Positions 26,137-33,263 of a DNA stretch of 51,813 nt are shown here, one piece after another; positions within the stretch are counted from its first letter, which is position 1, and each line of letters opens with the position of its first letter. The notes beneath the pieces are model-generated. The model was not told where the DNA came from. It did not search any database and saw nothing but the letters and a program-made list of their open reading frames with translations. The DNA is from Synergistota bacterium (GTDB taxonomy: Bacteria; Synergistota; GBS-1): the NCBI GenBank assembly GCA_021159885.1, contig JAGHDO010000087.1, forward strand, positions 1-51,813. The letters run 5' to 3'. A program made the position numbers and the translations under genes.

Positions 26137-27561
26137 ATGGCTATAGAGGACATCTTTGGAAGGGAATTAAAAATTATAAACCTTGGTCTTGAGGGATTTG
26201 CAAAAGACCTGGAGAAGCAGGGAGTAAGCGTCATTCACGTTGATTGGAAGCCACCAGCACTTGGAAATGAGGATCTTATAGAGCTTTTAGACAGACTTGA
26301 GCCTTATAAGGACAAGATAAACGAGGCGAATGATAAAGCTATCAGGGCTTTGCTTGATGCTCAGCCCACCATTGTTGGTTTGAGGAAGGCGATCGAGGTA
26401 ATTCCGGACATGGATGGGAGGACTTTTCTGCATGCAGGTCCTCCAGTTGAGTGGGATAGAATGTGTGGTCCTATGAAGGGGGCGATAATAGGGGGGCTTA
26501 TATATGAGGGATTAGCCAAGGATAAGGATGAAGCGGAAAGAATAGCGTCTTCAGGGAAAATAAAGTTTTCTCCTTGCCATCACCACGATGCTGTTGGTCC
26601 CATGGCAGGTGTTATAACTCCCTCTATGCCTGTCTGGATAATAGAGGAAGAAAGTAGTGGGAAAAGAGCTTATTGTACCCTGAATGAAGGGTTGGGAAAG
26701 GTTTTAAGATATGGAGCTTTTTCGCCTGAAGTAATAGATAGATTGAAGTGGATGGAGAAAACATTGGCACCAGCACTCAATGAAGCTCTCAAGATTAGGG
26801 GAAGAATAAATCTTAAGACTTTAATAGCTCAGGCTCTTCAAATGGGAGATGAATGTCATAACAGGAATAAGGCTGGAACTTCGCTTTTTATAAGAGAGAT
26901 AGCTCCTGCTCTTGTGAAGGCTGGGCTTGCTTCAGAAGTAGTTTCGAGCGTTTTAGATTTCATAAATTCTAATGATCATTTCTTCCTCAACCTTTCAATG
27001 CCTGCTTGTAAGTGTTCCTTAGAAGCGGCTTCGGGGATCAGATGGAGCACGCTCGTTATAGCAATGGCGCGCAATGGAACCGATTTTGGAATAAGGATTA
27101 GTTCTATGCCGGATAGGTGGTTTACCGCTCCAGCTCCAAAGGTAAAAGGACTGTATTTCCCTGGATACACGGATGAGGATGCCAATCCAGATATAGGAGA
27201 TAGCGCTATTACGGAAACAGCTGGAATTGGTGGATTCGCGATGGCAGCCGCTCCGGCTATTGTCAGATTCGTGGGAGGAACCGTTAAGGATGCTTTTAAC
27301 TTTACGCTTAGAATGTATGAGATAACCCTTGCTGAAAACACCTCCTATTTGATACCCAATCTGGATTTCAGAGGTACGCCCACGGGAATAGATCTTCTTA
27401 AGGTTGTGGAAAGGGGAATAACACCTAACATTAATACAGGAATAGCCCATAAGAATCCCGGAGTTGGGCAGGTAGGAGCCGGGTTAGTTGAGGCTCCAAT
27501 GAAATGCTTTGAAGACGCCTTAAAGGCGTTTATAGAGGAACATATATCGAAGGAGGGATGA
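26137..27561 (+). CDS. allG: DUF1116 protein, oxamate carbamoyltransferase subunit AllG-like
   Basis: A 474-residue DUF1116 (YlbE/AllG) protein. Recognisable blocks are the N-terminal INLGLEGFAKDLEKQGV and VDWKPPALG, the central HAGPPVEWDRMCGPMKGAI, FSPCHHHDAVGPMAGVITPS with three consecutive His, and the C-terminal KNPGVGQVGAGLVEAPMKCF. The His-rich and Cys-Gly motifs could bind a metal or carbamoyl group, but this is inference. It starts 4 bp after allF and ends 4 bp before the cyclase gene. No carbamate kinase is present in the window, so ATP recovery would need an enzyme encoded elsewhere. Confidence 0.88.
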   Translation: MAIEDIFGRELKIINLGLEGFAKDLEKQGVSVIHVDWKPPALGNEDLIELLDRLEPYKDKINEANDKAIRALLDAQPTIVGLRKAIEVIPDMDGRTFLHAGPPVEWDRMCGPMKGAIIGGLIYEGLAKDKDEAERIASSGKIKFSPCHHHDAVGPMAGVITPSMPVWIIEEESSGKRAYCTLNEGLGKVLRYGAFSPEVIDRLKWMEKTLAPALNEALKIRGRINLKTLIAQALQMGDECHNRNKAGTSLFIREIAPALVKAGLASEVVSSVLDFINSNDHFFLNLSMPACKCSLEAASGIRWSTLVIAMARNGTDFGIRISSMPDRWFTAPAPKVKGLYFPGYTDEDANPDIGDSAITETAGIGGFAMAAAPAIVRFVGGTVKDAFNFTLRMYEITLAENTSYLIPNLDFRGTPTGIDLLKVVERGITPNINTGIAHKNPGVGQVGAGLVEAPMKCFEDALKAFIEEHISKEG

Positions 27562-27565
27562 GATT

Positions 27566-28327
27566 ATGAAAGTAAAGTTGTATGATCTAACCCAAACCAC
27601 TGGTATACATACTCCACCTTGGCCCTCTTATGAGCCTCTTCAGGTGAAATATTTTAAGAGGTTGAGCTTTCATGGGGCTAATGGTCAGCTTATCACGACA
27701 AGCAATCACCTTGGAACTCACTTAGATGGACAGCTTCATTTCGTTCCGAATGGAAGAGATATTGCGAGTCTTACTCTCGATGAGCTTTTCGGGCCAGCGG
27801 TTATCGTTGATATAAGTGATGAGGTAGGAGAGTATGAGATCTATAGGCCTGAGCACTTTACTAAAAAGGTGGAAATAAGGGAAGGAGATATGCTCGTTAT
27901 TCATACCGGTTTTCATCACTATGCGTGGGATCAGCCTGAAGCTGACGAGATAAAGTATTTCTATAAACATCCTGGACCTCATAAGGAGTTCGCTGACTGG
28001 GTGCTCGATATGAAGATAAAGATGATACTTGTGGATTGTGGTTCTGCGGATCATCCAATGAATACCATACTAAGAAAGTTTAAACCCGAGATAGCAGCCG
28101 AGGCGGAGAAAAAGTTAGGGCGTCCCTTAGATGAGATCTTTCCTCCAAGCATGTATCAGATGATGCATCTTTACCTCTTTCCCAAGGGGGTTCTTCACGT
28201 TGAAAATGTGGGAGGAGAGATAGATAAACTCCTTAATAAAAGAGTGATGCTTGGCGTTTTCCCGTGGAAGTTTGAGGGTGGAGAATCTGCTTTCTGCAGA
28301 GTTGTAGCCTTTGAGTTTGAGGAGTAA
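27566..28327 (+). CDS. Cyclase-family metal-dependent hydrolase
   Basis: A 253-residue protein of the cyclase family (which includes kynurenine formamidase and isatin hydrolase). It carries the metal-binding motif NHLGTHLDGQLHF with His48, His52, Asp54 and His58 (pattern HxGTHxDxxxH), and a later GDMLVIHTGFHHYAWD segment. Such enzymes open cyclic amides or cleave formamides using Zn or Mn. Placed 4 bp after allG, it probably hydrolyses a ring or amide intermediate of the same catabolic route. It overlaps the next gene's open frame by 17 nt. Confidence 0.88.
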   Translation: MKVKLYDLTQTTGIHTPPWPSYEPLQVKYFKRLSFHGANGQLITTSNHLGTHLDGQLHFVPNGRDIASLTLDELFGPAVIVDISDEVGEYEIYRPEHFTKKVEIREGDMLVIHTGFHHYAWDQPEADEIKYFYKHPGPHKEFADWVLDMKIKMILVDCGSADHPMNTILRKFKPEIAAEAEKKLGRPLDEIFPPSMYQMMHLYLFPKGVLHVENVGGEIDKLLNKRVMLGVFPWKFEGGESAFCRVVAFEFEE

Positions 28328-28958
28328 ATTTAAATCGTCAGAGCTGAGAAAGAGGGCATCTTTCCCAACCTTTAAATATGCTGCTGTTATACTTGCTGCA
28401 GGGGAGTCAAAAAGGTTTGGTTCCCCGAAACAGTTATTAAAGCTTGGTGGAAAAAGCCTCCTTGAAATAGCCTTGGATCTTGTGGGGGGAGCTGATTTCT
28501 TCTCAAAAAGGATAGTTGTGCTTGGTGCTTATCTAATAGAGATACTAAAAAGTGTTCGCTTTCCTTTAGAGGTTCTGAAGGTATACAATCCTCACTATAA
28601 AAGGGGAATAGGTTCATCAGTCTCGCTTGCGGTTAGGTGTCTAAGAGGGTGTGATGCGGTTTTCTTTCTTCCCATTGATCAACCTCTTTTAACACAAAGG
28701 ACGCTCTTTTTGATAAAAGAAGCCTTTGAAAGCGGGAGGTGGAGCATAGTGGCTCCTCAAAAAGGGGGGCTTCCTACCCTCTTCTCGATGAAGTGGAGGC
28801 GGGAGCTTATTCGCCTTGGAGGAGATGAAGGGGGACGAAGCATAATAAAAAAATATCCTCAAGAGGTTGGTAGAGTTGAAATTCCCTCGGGGGAGCTTTT
28901 CGATATAGATCGGCCCGAGGACTTGATCCTCCTTAGTAAGGGGAGATTTCAGCGATGA
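28311..28958 (+). CDS. MocA-like molybdenum cofactor cytidylyltransferase
   Basis: A nucleotidyltransferase of about 215 residues with the signature YAAVILAAGESKRFGSPKQL, then FLPIDQPLLT in the place of the usual GDQP and DIDRPEDL at the C-terminus. MocA enzymes attach CMP to molybdopterin to make the dinucleotide cofactor used by xanthine dehydrogenase family enzymes, fitting the operon. The true start is uncertain: TTG 28311 or 28317 lie inside the cyclase gene, and about 20 non-conserved residues precede the conserved core. A MobA-type GTP role cannot be excluded by sequence alone. Confidence 0.85.
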   Translation: MSLRSKFKSSELRKRASFPTFKYAAVILAAGESKRFGSPKQLLKLGGKSLLEIALDLVGGADFFSKRIVVLGAYLIEILKSVRFPLEVLKVYNPHYKRGIGSSVSLAVRCLRGCDAVFFLPIDQPLLTQRTLFLIKEAFESGRWSIVAPQKGGLPTLFSMKWRRELIRLGGDEGGRSIIKKYPQEVGRVEIPSGELFDIDRPEDLILLSKGRFQR

Positions 28959-29977
28959 TAAAAAAGGTGAAGATTGAGGACGCTATAGGACTGCCTTTAG
29001 CGCATGATTTAACGCAGATAATACCGGGTAAGTTTAAGGGACCGCGTTTTAGGGTAGGTCATGTTATATCTCCTGAAGATATAGACATCTTAAGAAGCAT
29101 GGGAAGGGAATACATATATGTTATTGAATTATCGGACAATGAAGTTCATGAAAACGATGCTTCTCTTGCCTTAGCGCAGGCTATTATAGGTGATAACTTG
29201 AGAATAAGTGAGCCTGTGGAGGGAAAGGTTTCGATTTTCTCAGAGTGCTCTGGTCTGATAAAGATAAATAGAGAAGCCGTTAAAGAGATAAATATGCTTG
29301 GAGATTATGTTTTAAGCACAGTTCACGGAAATATTCCTGTTTGGAGCGGACAACTTATAGCCTCGGTAAAACTTATACCTCTTATAGGCAAACGAAAAGA
29401 TCTTCATGAAGCTATTGAGATAGCACAAAGATTTAAACCTCTGATTCATTTAAAGCCCTATCTTTTAAAAAGAGCTTCGCTGATAATAACCGGTAAGGAA
29501 GTATACGAGGGGAGAATAAAAGACGCCTTTGAACCAACTCTGAGAAAAAAGCTTTTGAATTACGGCGTTGATGTAATAAATGTAGGGATATTCCCGGATG
29601 ATCCCTCAAGAATAGCTGAAGCCATAGTTAGTTTCGCTCGCGATTCTGACATTCTGATATGTACAGGTGGTATGTCGGTTGATCCAGAGGATATGACTCC
29701 CACGGCTATCAAGCGTGCGGGGGTAAACGTGGAAAGATATGGTTTTCCTCTTCTACCAGGTGCTATGACTCTCTTAGGGTACCTTGATAAAAAACCTGTT
29801 ATAGGAATTCCTGCGGCAGCTATATACTATGAGACAACCGCTTTTGATATAATTCTTCCTCGACTTCTCGCCGGAGAAAGGGTAACATTTGAAGATATAG
29901 CTGAGCTTGGTTATGGAGGCTTGTGCTGGCTCTGTGATATTTGTCATTTTCCTTGCTGTCCTTTTGGCAAAGCTTGA
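28955..29977 (+). CDS. Molybdopterin-binding (MoaB/Mog-domain) protein
   Basis: A 340-residue protein. The N-terminal half starts VKIEDAIGLPLAHDLTQIIP as in MoeA-like molybdopterin-binding proteins; the second half holds the molybdopterin-binding fold with LIITGKEVYEGRIKD, ICTGGMSVDPEDMTPTAIKR, and GIPAAAIYYETTAFDIILPR. A Cys-rich tail (four Cys in LCWLCDICHFPCCPFG) may bind a metal. Such proteins accompany molybdenum hydroxylases and probably act in metal insertion or cofactor handling. It overlaps the preceding gene by 4 nt. The stop codon overlaps the -35 element of the next promoter. Confidence 0.85.
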   Translation: MIKKVKIEDAIGLPLAHDLTQIIPGKFKGPRFRVGHVISPEDIDILRSMGREYIYVIELSDNEVHENDASLALAQAIIGDNLRISEPVEGKVSIFSECSGLIKINREAVKEINMLGDYVLSTVHGNIPVWSGQLIASVKLIPLIGKRKDLHEAIEIAQRFKPLIHLKPYLLKRASLIITGKEVYEGRIKDAFEPTLRKKLLNYGVDVINVGIFPDDPSRIAEAIVSFARDSDILICTGGMSVDPEDMTPTAIKRAGVNVERYGFPLLPGAMTLLGYLDKKPVIGIPAAAIYYETTAFDIILPRLLAGERVTFEDIAELGYGGLCWLCDICHFPCCPFGKA

Positions 29978-30002
29978 CACCCCCTCGCTTTTGTGCTATT
30001 TT
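29974..30002 (+). promoter_or_regulatory. Sigma-70-type promoter of the fmdE-ABC operon
   Basis: TTGACA at 29974-29979, a 17-bp spacer, then TATTTT at 29997-30002. The -35 is perfect and overlaps the stop codon of the upstream gene; the -10 matches four of six. Transcription should begin near 30009, giving a leader of about 30 nt. Both the spacer and the -10 are covered by the left arm of the 16-bp inverted repeat described next. Confidence 0.7.
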
Positions 30003-30030
30003 TAGCTTAGTGAGTAGCACAAAAGCGAGG
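29983..30030 (+). repeat. Perfect 16-bp inverted repeat over promoter and RBS (putative operator/hairpin)
   Basis: Left arm CCTCGCTTTTGTGCTA at 29983-29998, right arm TAGCACAAAAGCGAGG at 30015-30030, separated by 16 nt. The left arm covers the promoter spacer and the first -10 bases; the right arm lies within the transcribed leader and ends in the SD (GCGAGGTG) of fmdE. As DNA it is a good candidate operator for a dimeric or tetrameric repressor. As RNA, only read-through transcripts from the upstream operon contain both arms and would hide the SD. Confidence 0.8.
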
Positions 30031-30038
30031 TGAATCGC

Positions 30039-30476
30039 TTGAAATGGCTTAAAAAGAGTGGAATTTCATTTGATGAGCTATGGCATAAGGCAGTCGATTT
30101 TCATGGGCATGAGGGACCCTACCTGGTAGCGGGCTTAAGAATGGGTATGTATATACTTCGAGCTCTGTCTGCAAGAGGATACTCTGATTTAAAGCTCATT
30201 GTTGAGTCTCCAGCCTTTACTCCCTATACTTGTCTTTTAGATGGATTGCAGGTTTCAACTGGCTGCACGCTTGGCAAGGGGAACATCGTTCTTGTTCCAT
30301 CTTCCTCGAAAGACATTAGAGTGCTGGCTATATGTGATAAGAAAAGGATTTTTCTGTCCCTTCCCTTCAAAATTCAGGAGAGGTTTAGGAAGTGGACCGA
30401 TGAAACCTCCGTTGAGGAAGCTGCTAAAAGGGCGATGGAACTTGGGGAGGAGATTTTCAGCGTTGAAGCATGTTGA
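30039..30476 (+). CDS. FmdE-family protein
   Basis: A 145-residue protein of the FmdE family (formylmethanofuran dehydrogenase subunit E-like), found in many bacteria that lack methanogenesis. It contains FHGHEGPYLVAGLRMG (His22, His24) and GLQVSTGCTLGKGNI (Cys76), matching the family core; the usual Cys after the second His is Gly, and the C-terminal zinc-finger domain of longer members is absent. TTG 30039 lies 8 nt after GCGAGGTG; GTG 30030 overlaps that SD. It heads an operon with an ABC transporter, so a metal-handling or ligand-sensing role is plausible, but no function is established. Confidence 0.85.
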   Translation: MKWLKKSGISFDELWHKAVDFHGHEGPYLVAGLRMGMYILRALSARGYSDLKLIVESPAFTPYTCLLDGLQVSTGCTLGKGNIVLVPSSSKDIRVLAICDKKRIFLSLPFKIQERFRKWTDETSVEEAAKRAMELGEEIFSVEAC

Positions 30477-31134
30477 GCTTATTGATGTATCCGTTGCCTA
30501 TGAGGGAGAGGGACGCCCTGCCATTTACGATATAAATCTCCTTATAGAAGAGGGAGATTTTGTTCTTGTTCATGGCCCTAATGGCGCTGGAAAAACAACT
30601 TTGCTTGAAACTATTAATGGTCTCCTTAAGCCTTTTAAGGGAAAGGTTATATATAAGGGATACGAGGTTAATGGAAACGCTCATGCCTTGCGGAGAAGAA
30701 TGGGTTACGTTGTTCAGGATTTTCAATTCGATCCGCTAACCCCCTTTACTGTGGAAGATTTGATAATGATGGGATTAAACGCGAAATATGGTCCGCTGAG
30801 ATATCCCTCTTACTCTGAAAGAATGAAAGTCTATGATGTTATGGACATGCTTGGTATCTTAGATCTTGCTCACAGGCCTGTGGGAAAGCTTTCCGGAGGA
30901 CAGCAGCAAAAAGCTTTGCTGGCATACTCTCTTGTAAAAGATCCAGAGATTCTCCTTCTGGATGAGCCTTTGTCTCATCTTGATAAGAATGCGAGGAGAG
31001 AGACTATTAGGCTTATAGAAAGGTTAAATAGGGAGGGGAAGACTATAGTAATCGTTTCTCACATATATGGTGAAATCGATCTGAGTAAGATAAAGCCTGT
31101 AAAAATGGATTCTGGAAGGATTGTAGGAGATTAA
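30463..31134 (+). CDS. ABC transporter ATP-binding protein, Znu/Mnt-like
   Basis: A nucleotide-binding subunit of about 223 residues: Walker A GPNGAGKT (residues 38-45), Q-loop in YVVQDFQFD, signature LSGGQQQKALLAYSL, Walker B ILLLDEPLSHLD. The start is TTG 30463, 14 nt inside fmdE after GGGGAGG; the open frame runs further upstream through fmdE but without any conserved sequence, so that extension was dropped. It pairs with the ABC-3 permease directly downstream. Confidence 0.9.
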   Translation: MKHVELIDVSVAYEGEGRPAIYDINLLIEEGDFVLVHGPNGAGKTTLLETINGLLKPFKGKVIYKGYEVNGNAHALRRRMGYVVQDFQFDPLTPFTVEDLIMMGLNAKYGPLRYPSYSERMKVYDVMDMLGILDLAHRPVGKLSGGQQQKALLAYSLVKDPEILLLDEPLSHLDKNARRETIRLIERLNREGKTIVIVSHIYGEIDLSKIKPVKMDSGRIVGD

Positions 31135-31138
31135 GGAA

Positions 31139-31960
31139 GTGTCTGATATACTAAGGTTTGCTATAGTTGCATCCCTGCTTGCTGGAATTTCATGCTCTAT
31201 ATTGGGGGTTTTCGTTGTTAGGATGAAGCTTACCTCAGTTGGTTTTGCTACATCGCACGCTGCTTTTGCTGGTGCGGCAATTTCTCTGTTTTTCCAATCT
31301 AATCCTCTTACAGGGGCTCTTATCGCTTCTTTATTTATGGCACTTACGCTTGGCCCCCTGAGTGAGAAAGCTAAGTTGCATGCAGAAATTATTCTGGGAG
31401 TTTTATTTAATCTTTCGCTTGCTCTTGGTTTTATCTTTTTAAGCTTATCGCCCTCTTCTGCTTTCGATAGATCAATTCTTTCTCTCCTCTGGGGCAGTGT
31501 CCTGGGTATAACTCACGATGAGATTATAATTCTCGTGTGGATTTTAGGTATAATAGTGGGAGTGATTCTTCTCTTCTTTAAGGAATTTGAAGCACTGCTT
31601 ATTTCACGAAGACTTGCGGAAGCGGCTGGAATCGATACCAAGCCTTTCTTTTATACGATTCTTTTTATGATAGCTATAGTGGTTGCTGTTTCTTTAAGAC
31701 TTGTTGGTGGTTTTTTAATATACACGTTATTGGTGGTTCCTCCAGCGTCTGCTCTTCAATTCTGTAACAGAATTAGAACCCTTTTCTGGATGGCTCCTCT
31801 CTTTTCGATATTTGCCGTATTGGGAGGAGTTTTTCTCTCCTTTAAATTTGATTTCCCCCTTGGCTCTTCTATAGCTCTTTTATCAGCTGCTCTCTTTTTC
31901 GGATCGGTTTTGCTTTCTCCCAAGAGGTATAGGGTAATCCTAAGGAGGTGTATTAAATGA
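31139..31960 (+). CDS. ABC-3 family metal-type permease
   Basis: A membrane subunit of 273 residues with about eight hydrophobic segments. It has the ABC-3 features GVFVVRMKLTSVGFATSHAA, LLISRRLAEAAGIDTKPFFY (the cytosolic coupling helix) and RLVGGFLIYTLLVVPPASAL. ABC-3 permeases import zinc, manganese or iron. The start is GTG 31139 after AAGGAA, 4 bp after the ATPase gene; the stop overlaps the binding protein by 4 nt. Confidence 0.9.
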   Translation: MSDILRFAIVASLLAGISCSILGVFVVRMKLTSVGFATSHAAFAGAAISLFFQSNPLTGALIASLFMALTLGPLSEKAKLHAEIILGVLFNLSLALGFIFLSLSPSSAFDRSILSLLWGSVLGITHDEIIILVWILGIIVGVILLFFKEFEALLISRRLAEAAGIDTKPFFYTILFMIAIVVAVSLRLVGGFLIYTLLVVPPASALQFCNRIRTLFWMAPLFSIFAVLGGVFLSFKFDFPLGSSIALLSAALFFGSVLLSPKRYRVILRRCIK

Positions 31961-32901
31961 GGGGGAGAGTTTCATTAGCGGTTTTACTAATGCTCTTTTT
32001 GATCGTTTCAATAAGTGGTGTTTCTTATTCACAGGAGCGTGGAGAAAAGGCAATAGTTGCTACAACTACTACCGTGCTTGGTAGTGTGGTTAAGGATCTC
32101 CTTGGAGCGAAGGTTAAGGTTATAACGCTGGTTCCGCCAGGTTCCTGTCCTGCTCATTTCGATCTTAAGCCCAGTGACGTAGAGGCAATAAAAAAGGCGA
32201 GGGTAGTATTAGCTCATGGGTTTGAGCCATGGATAGAAAAGATATCTGCTAAGGTTATTAAGATCGGTGGTGGATGGAATACCGCAGAGCTTGCAAGGGA
32301 GCTTTATAGAAGGATTGCTGATGCTCTGAAACCTATACTGCCAGAGTATGCGGGAGAGATAGAAAGTAATTTATCTAAGGTGCTGAAAAAGCTTGATTCA
32401 CTTGAAGAGTTGGTAAGTAAAGAGAGGAAAAGCTTGAGAGATATAAAAGCGATTGTTATGAAATGGCAAGCTCCTTTTGTCAAGTGGCTTGGAGTTTCCA
32501 TACTTGCAACCTATCCTCCTCCAGAGAGAATGAGTGCTTCTCAGGTGGAAAGAATTATAGCTGTTGGAAGGGTCAAAAAGGTGATGTTAGTTATAGATAA
32601 TTTGCAAAGCGGGATATCAATGGGAAGAAGAATCTCGGCGGAAGTAGGAGCGGTTCATGTGGTTTTGACCAACTTTCCGGAATCTCTCCCAGGCGTTAAA
32701 AACATAGTGGAGATGATAAAACACAATCTGAAACAGGTGCTAAATGGAGTGAAAGCATACAGACGCCAAGTTAGAAAAATAGCGAGGCTCAAGGCTGAGA
32801 TAAGTGACCTTAGTGGCAGATTAAAGTTTTGGAAAGCGGTTTCAGCCGTGGCTCTCGGAATAGTTATAATAGAGAGCTTTATGCTTCTTAGAAGGCGCTG
32901 A
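31957..32901 (+). CDS. Divergent ZnuA/TroA-like binding protein with C-terminal membrane anchor
   Basis: A 314-residue substrate-binding protein. Residues 1-26 form a signal peptide; the TroA-like fold follows with VVKDLLGAKVKVITLVPPGS, then SCPAHFDLKPSDVEAIKKAR (one ligand-position His, His67, beside Cys64). The second and third His of ZnuA/TroA are missing: the usual THDAFGYF region reads MKWQAPFVKW. After a charged coiled-coil segment (about 262-292) comes a hydrophobic helix (294-311) ending LLRRR, a tail anchor facing the cytosol. The protein therefore probably stays tethered and binds something other than Zn or Mn. Confidence 0.85.
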   Translation: MRGRVSLAVLLMLFLIVSISGVSYSQERGEKAIVATTTTVLGSVVKDLLGAKVKVITLVPPGSCPAHFDLKPSDVEAIKKARVVLAHGFEPWIEKISAKVIKIGGGWNTAELARELYRRIADALKPILPEYAGEIESNLSKVLKKLDSLEELVSKERKSLRDIKAIVMKWQAPFVKWLGVSILATYPPPERMSASQVERIIAVGRVKKVMLVIDNLQSGISMGRRISAEVGAVHVVLTNFPESLPGVKNIVEMIKHNLKQVLNGVKAYRRQVRKIARLKAEISDLSGRLKFWKAVSAVALGIVIIESFMLLRRR

Positions 32902-32959
32902 GCTTGAGGTATAGATTGTCAGGGCACTCTTTCAGAGGGTTCTCGAAATTGATTATAGG

Positions 32960-32968
32960 TGATATAAT
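32960..32968 (+). promoter_or_regulatory. Extended -10 promoter of the cobalamin uptake operon
   Basis: TGATATAAT at 32960-32968 is an exact TGnTATAAT extended -10 element; no clear -35 is present 16-18 bp upstream. It lies about 25 nt before the riboswitch P1 stem, so nearly the whole transcript leader would be aptamer. From 32902 to this site I see no other structure. Confidence 0.6.
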
Positions 32969-32989
32969 AAGCATGTCTAAAAGCATACA

Positions 32990-33183
32990 TATTGTCCTTG
33001 TCGGGTGAACGGGAAGACCGGTGAGAATCCGGCGCGGTTCCCGCCCACGGTAAGGGGGGACGAAAGGCCCGTTGTGCCACTGGAAGCGTGAGTGCTTCTG
33101 GGAAGGCGGGTTAAGTAGGTAGATCCCTGAGCCCGGAGACCGGCTCGGCGAGGTAAAGGGGCTCCTGCGGGAGGTGAAGGAGC
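32990..33183 (+). ncRNA. Cobalamin riboswitch aptamer
   Basis: Recognised by the core GGTGAGAATCCGGCGCGG (33020-33037), the L5 segment TTCCCGCCCACGGTAA, and the B12 box AGCCCGGAGACCGGCTC (33130-33146). Stem P1 pairs 32996-33003 with 33146-33153 (eight pairs, two of them G-U). P13 is the hairpin 33161-33183, whose loop GCGGGA (33167-33172) is fully complementary to TCCCGC in L5 (33039-33044), the known kissing-loop interaction. It senses adenosyl- or methylcobalamin and represses the downstream uptake operon. Boundaries were judged by eye. Confidence 0.95.
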
Positions 33184-33191
33184 AAAAGGTA

Positions 33192-33238
33192 AGGGGTCCG
33201 GCTCTCGTTCTTTTACAGGAGCCGGACCCCTATTCTTT
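33192..33238 (+). terminator. Riboswitch expression-platform terminator hairpin
   Basis: AGGGGTCCGGCTC (33192-33204) pairs perfectly with GAGCCGGACCCCT (33219-33231), 13 bp with a 14-nt loop, followed by TATTCTTT, a broken T-tract. The left arm can alternatively pair, with bulges, with GAGCCCGGAGACC at 33129-33141 in the B12 box region. That suggests a switch in which ligand-free RNA uses the B12-box strand as anti-terminator. The pairing alternatives are inference from complementarity. Confidence 0.75.
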
Positions 33239-33263
33239 GGGATCTTAAGGAGGATGGTACATC

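Noticed and set aside
30241-30462. 74-codon N-terminal extension of the Znu-like ATPase
   Set aside because: The extension lies entirely inside fmdE, shows no ABC similarity, and a proper TTG start lies at 30463.
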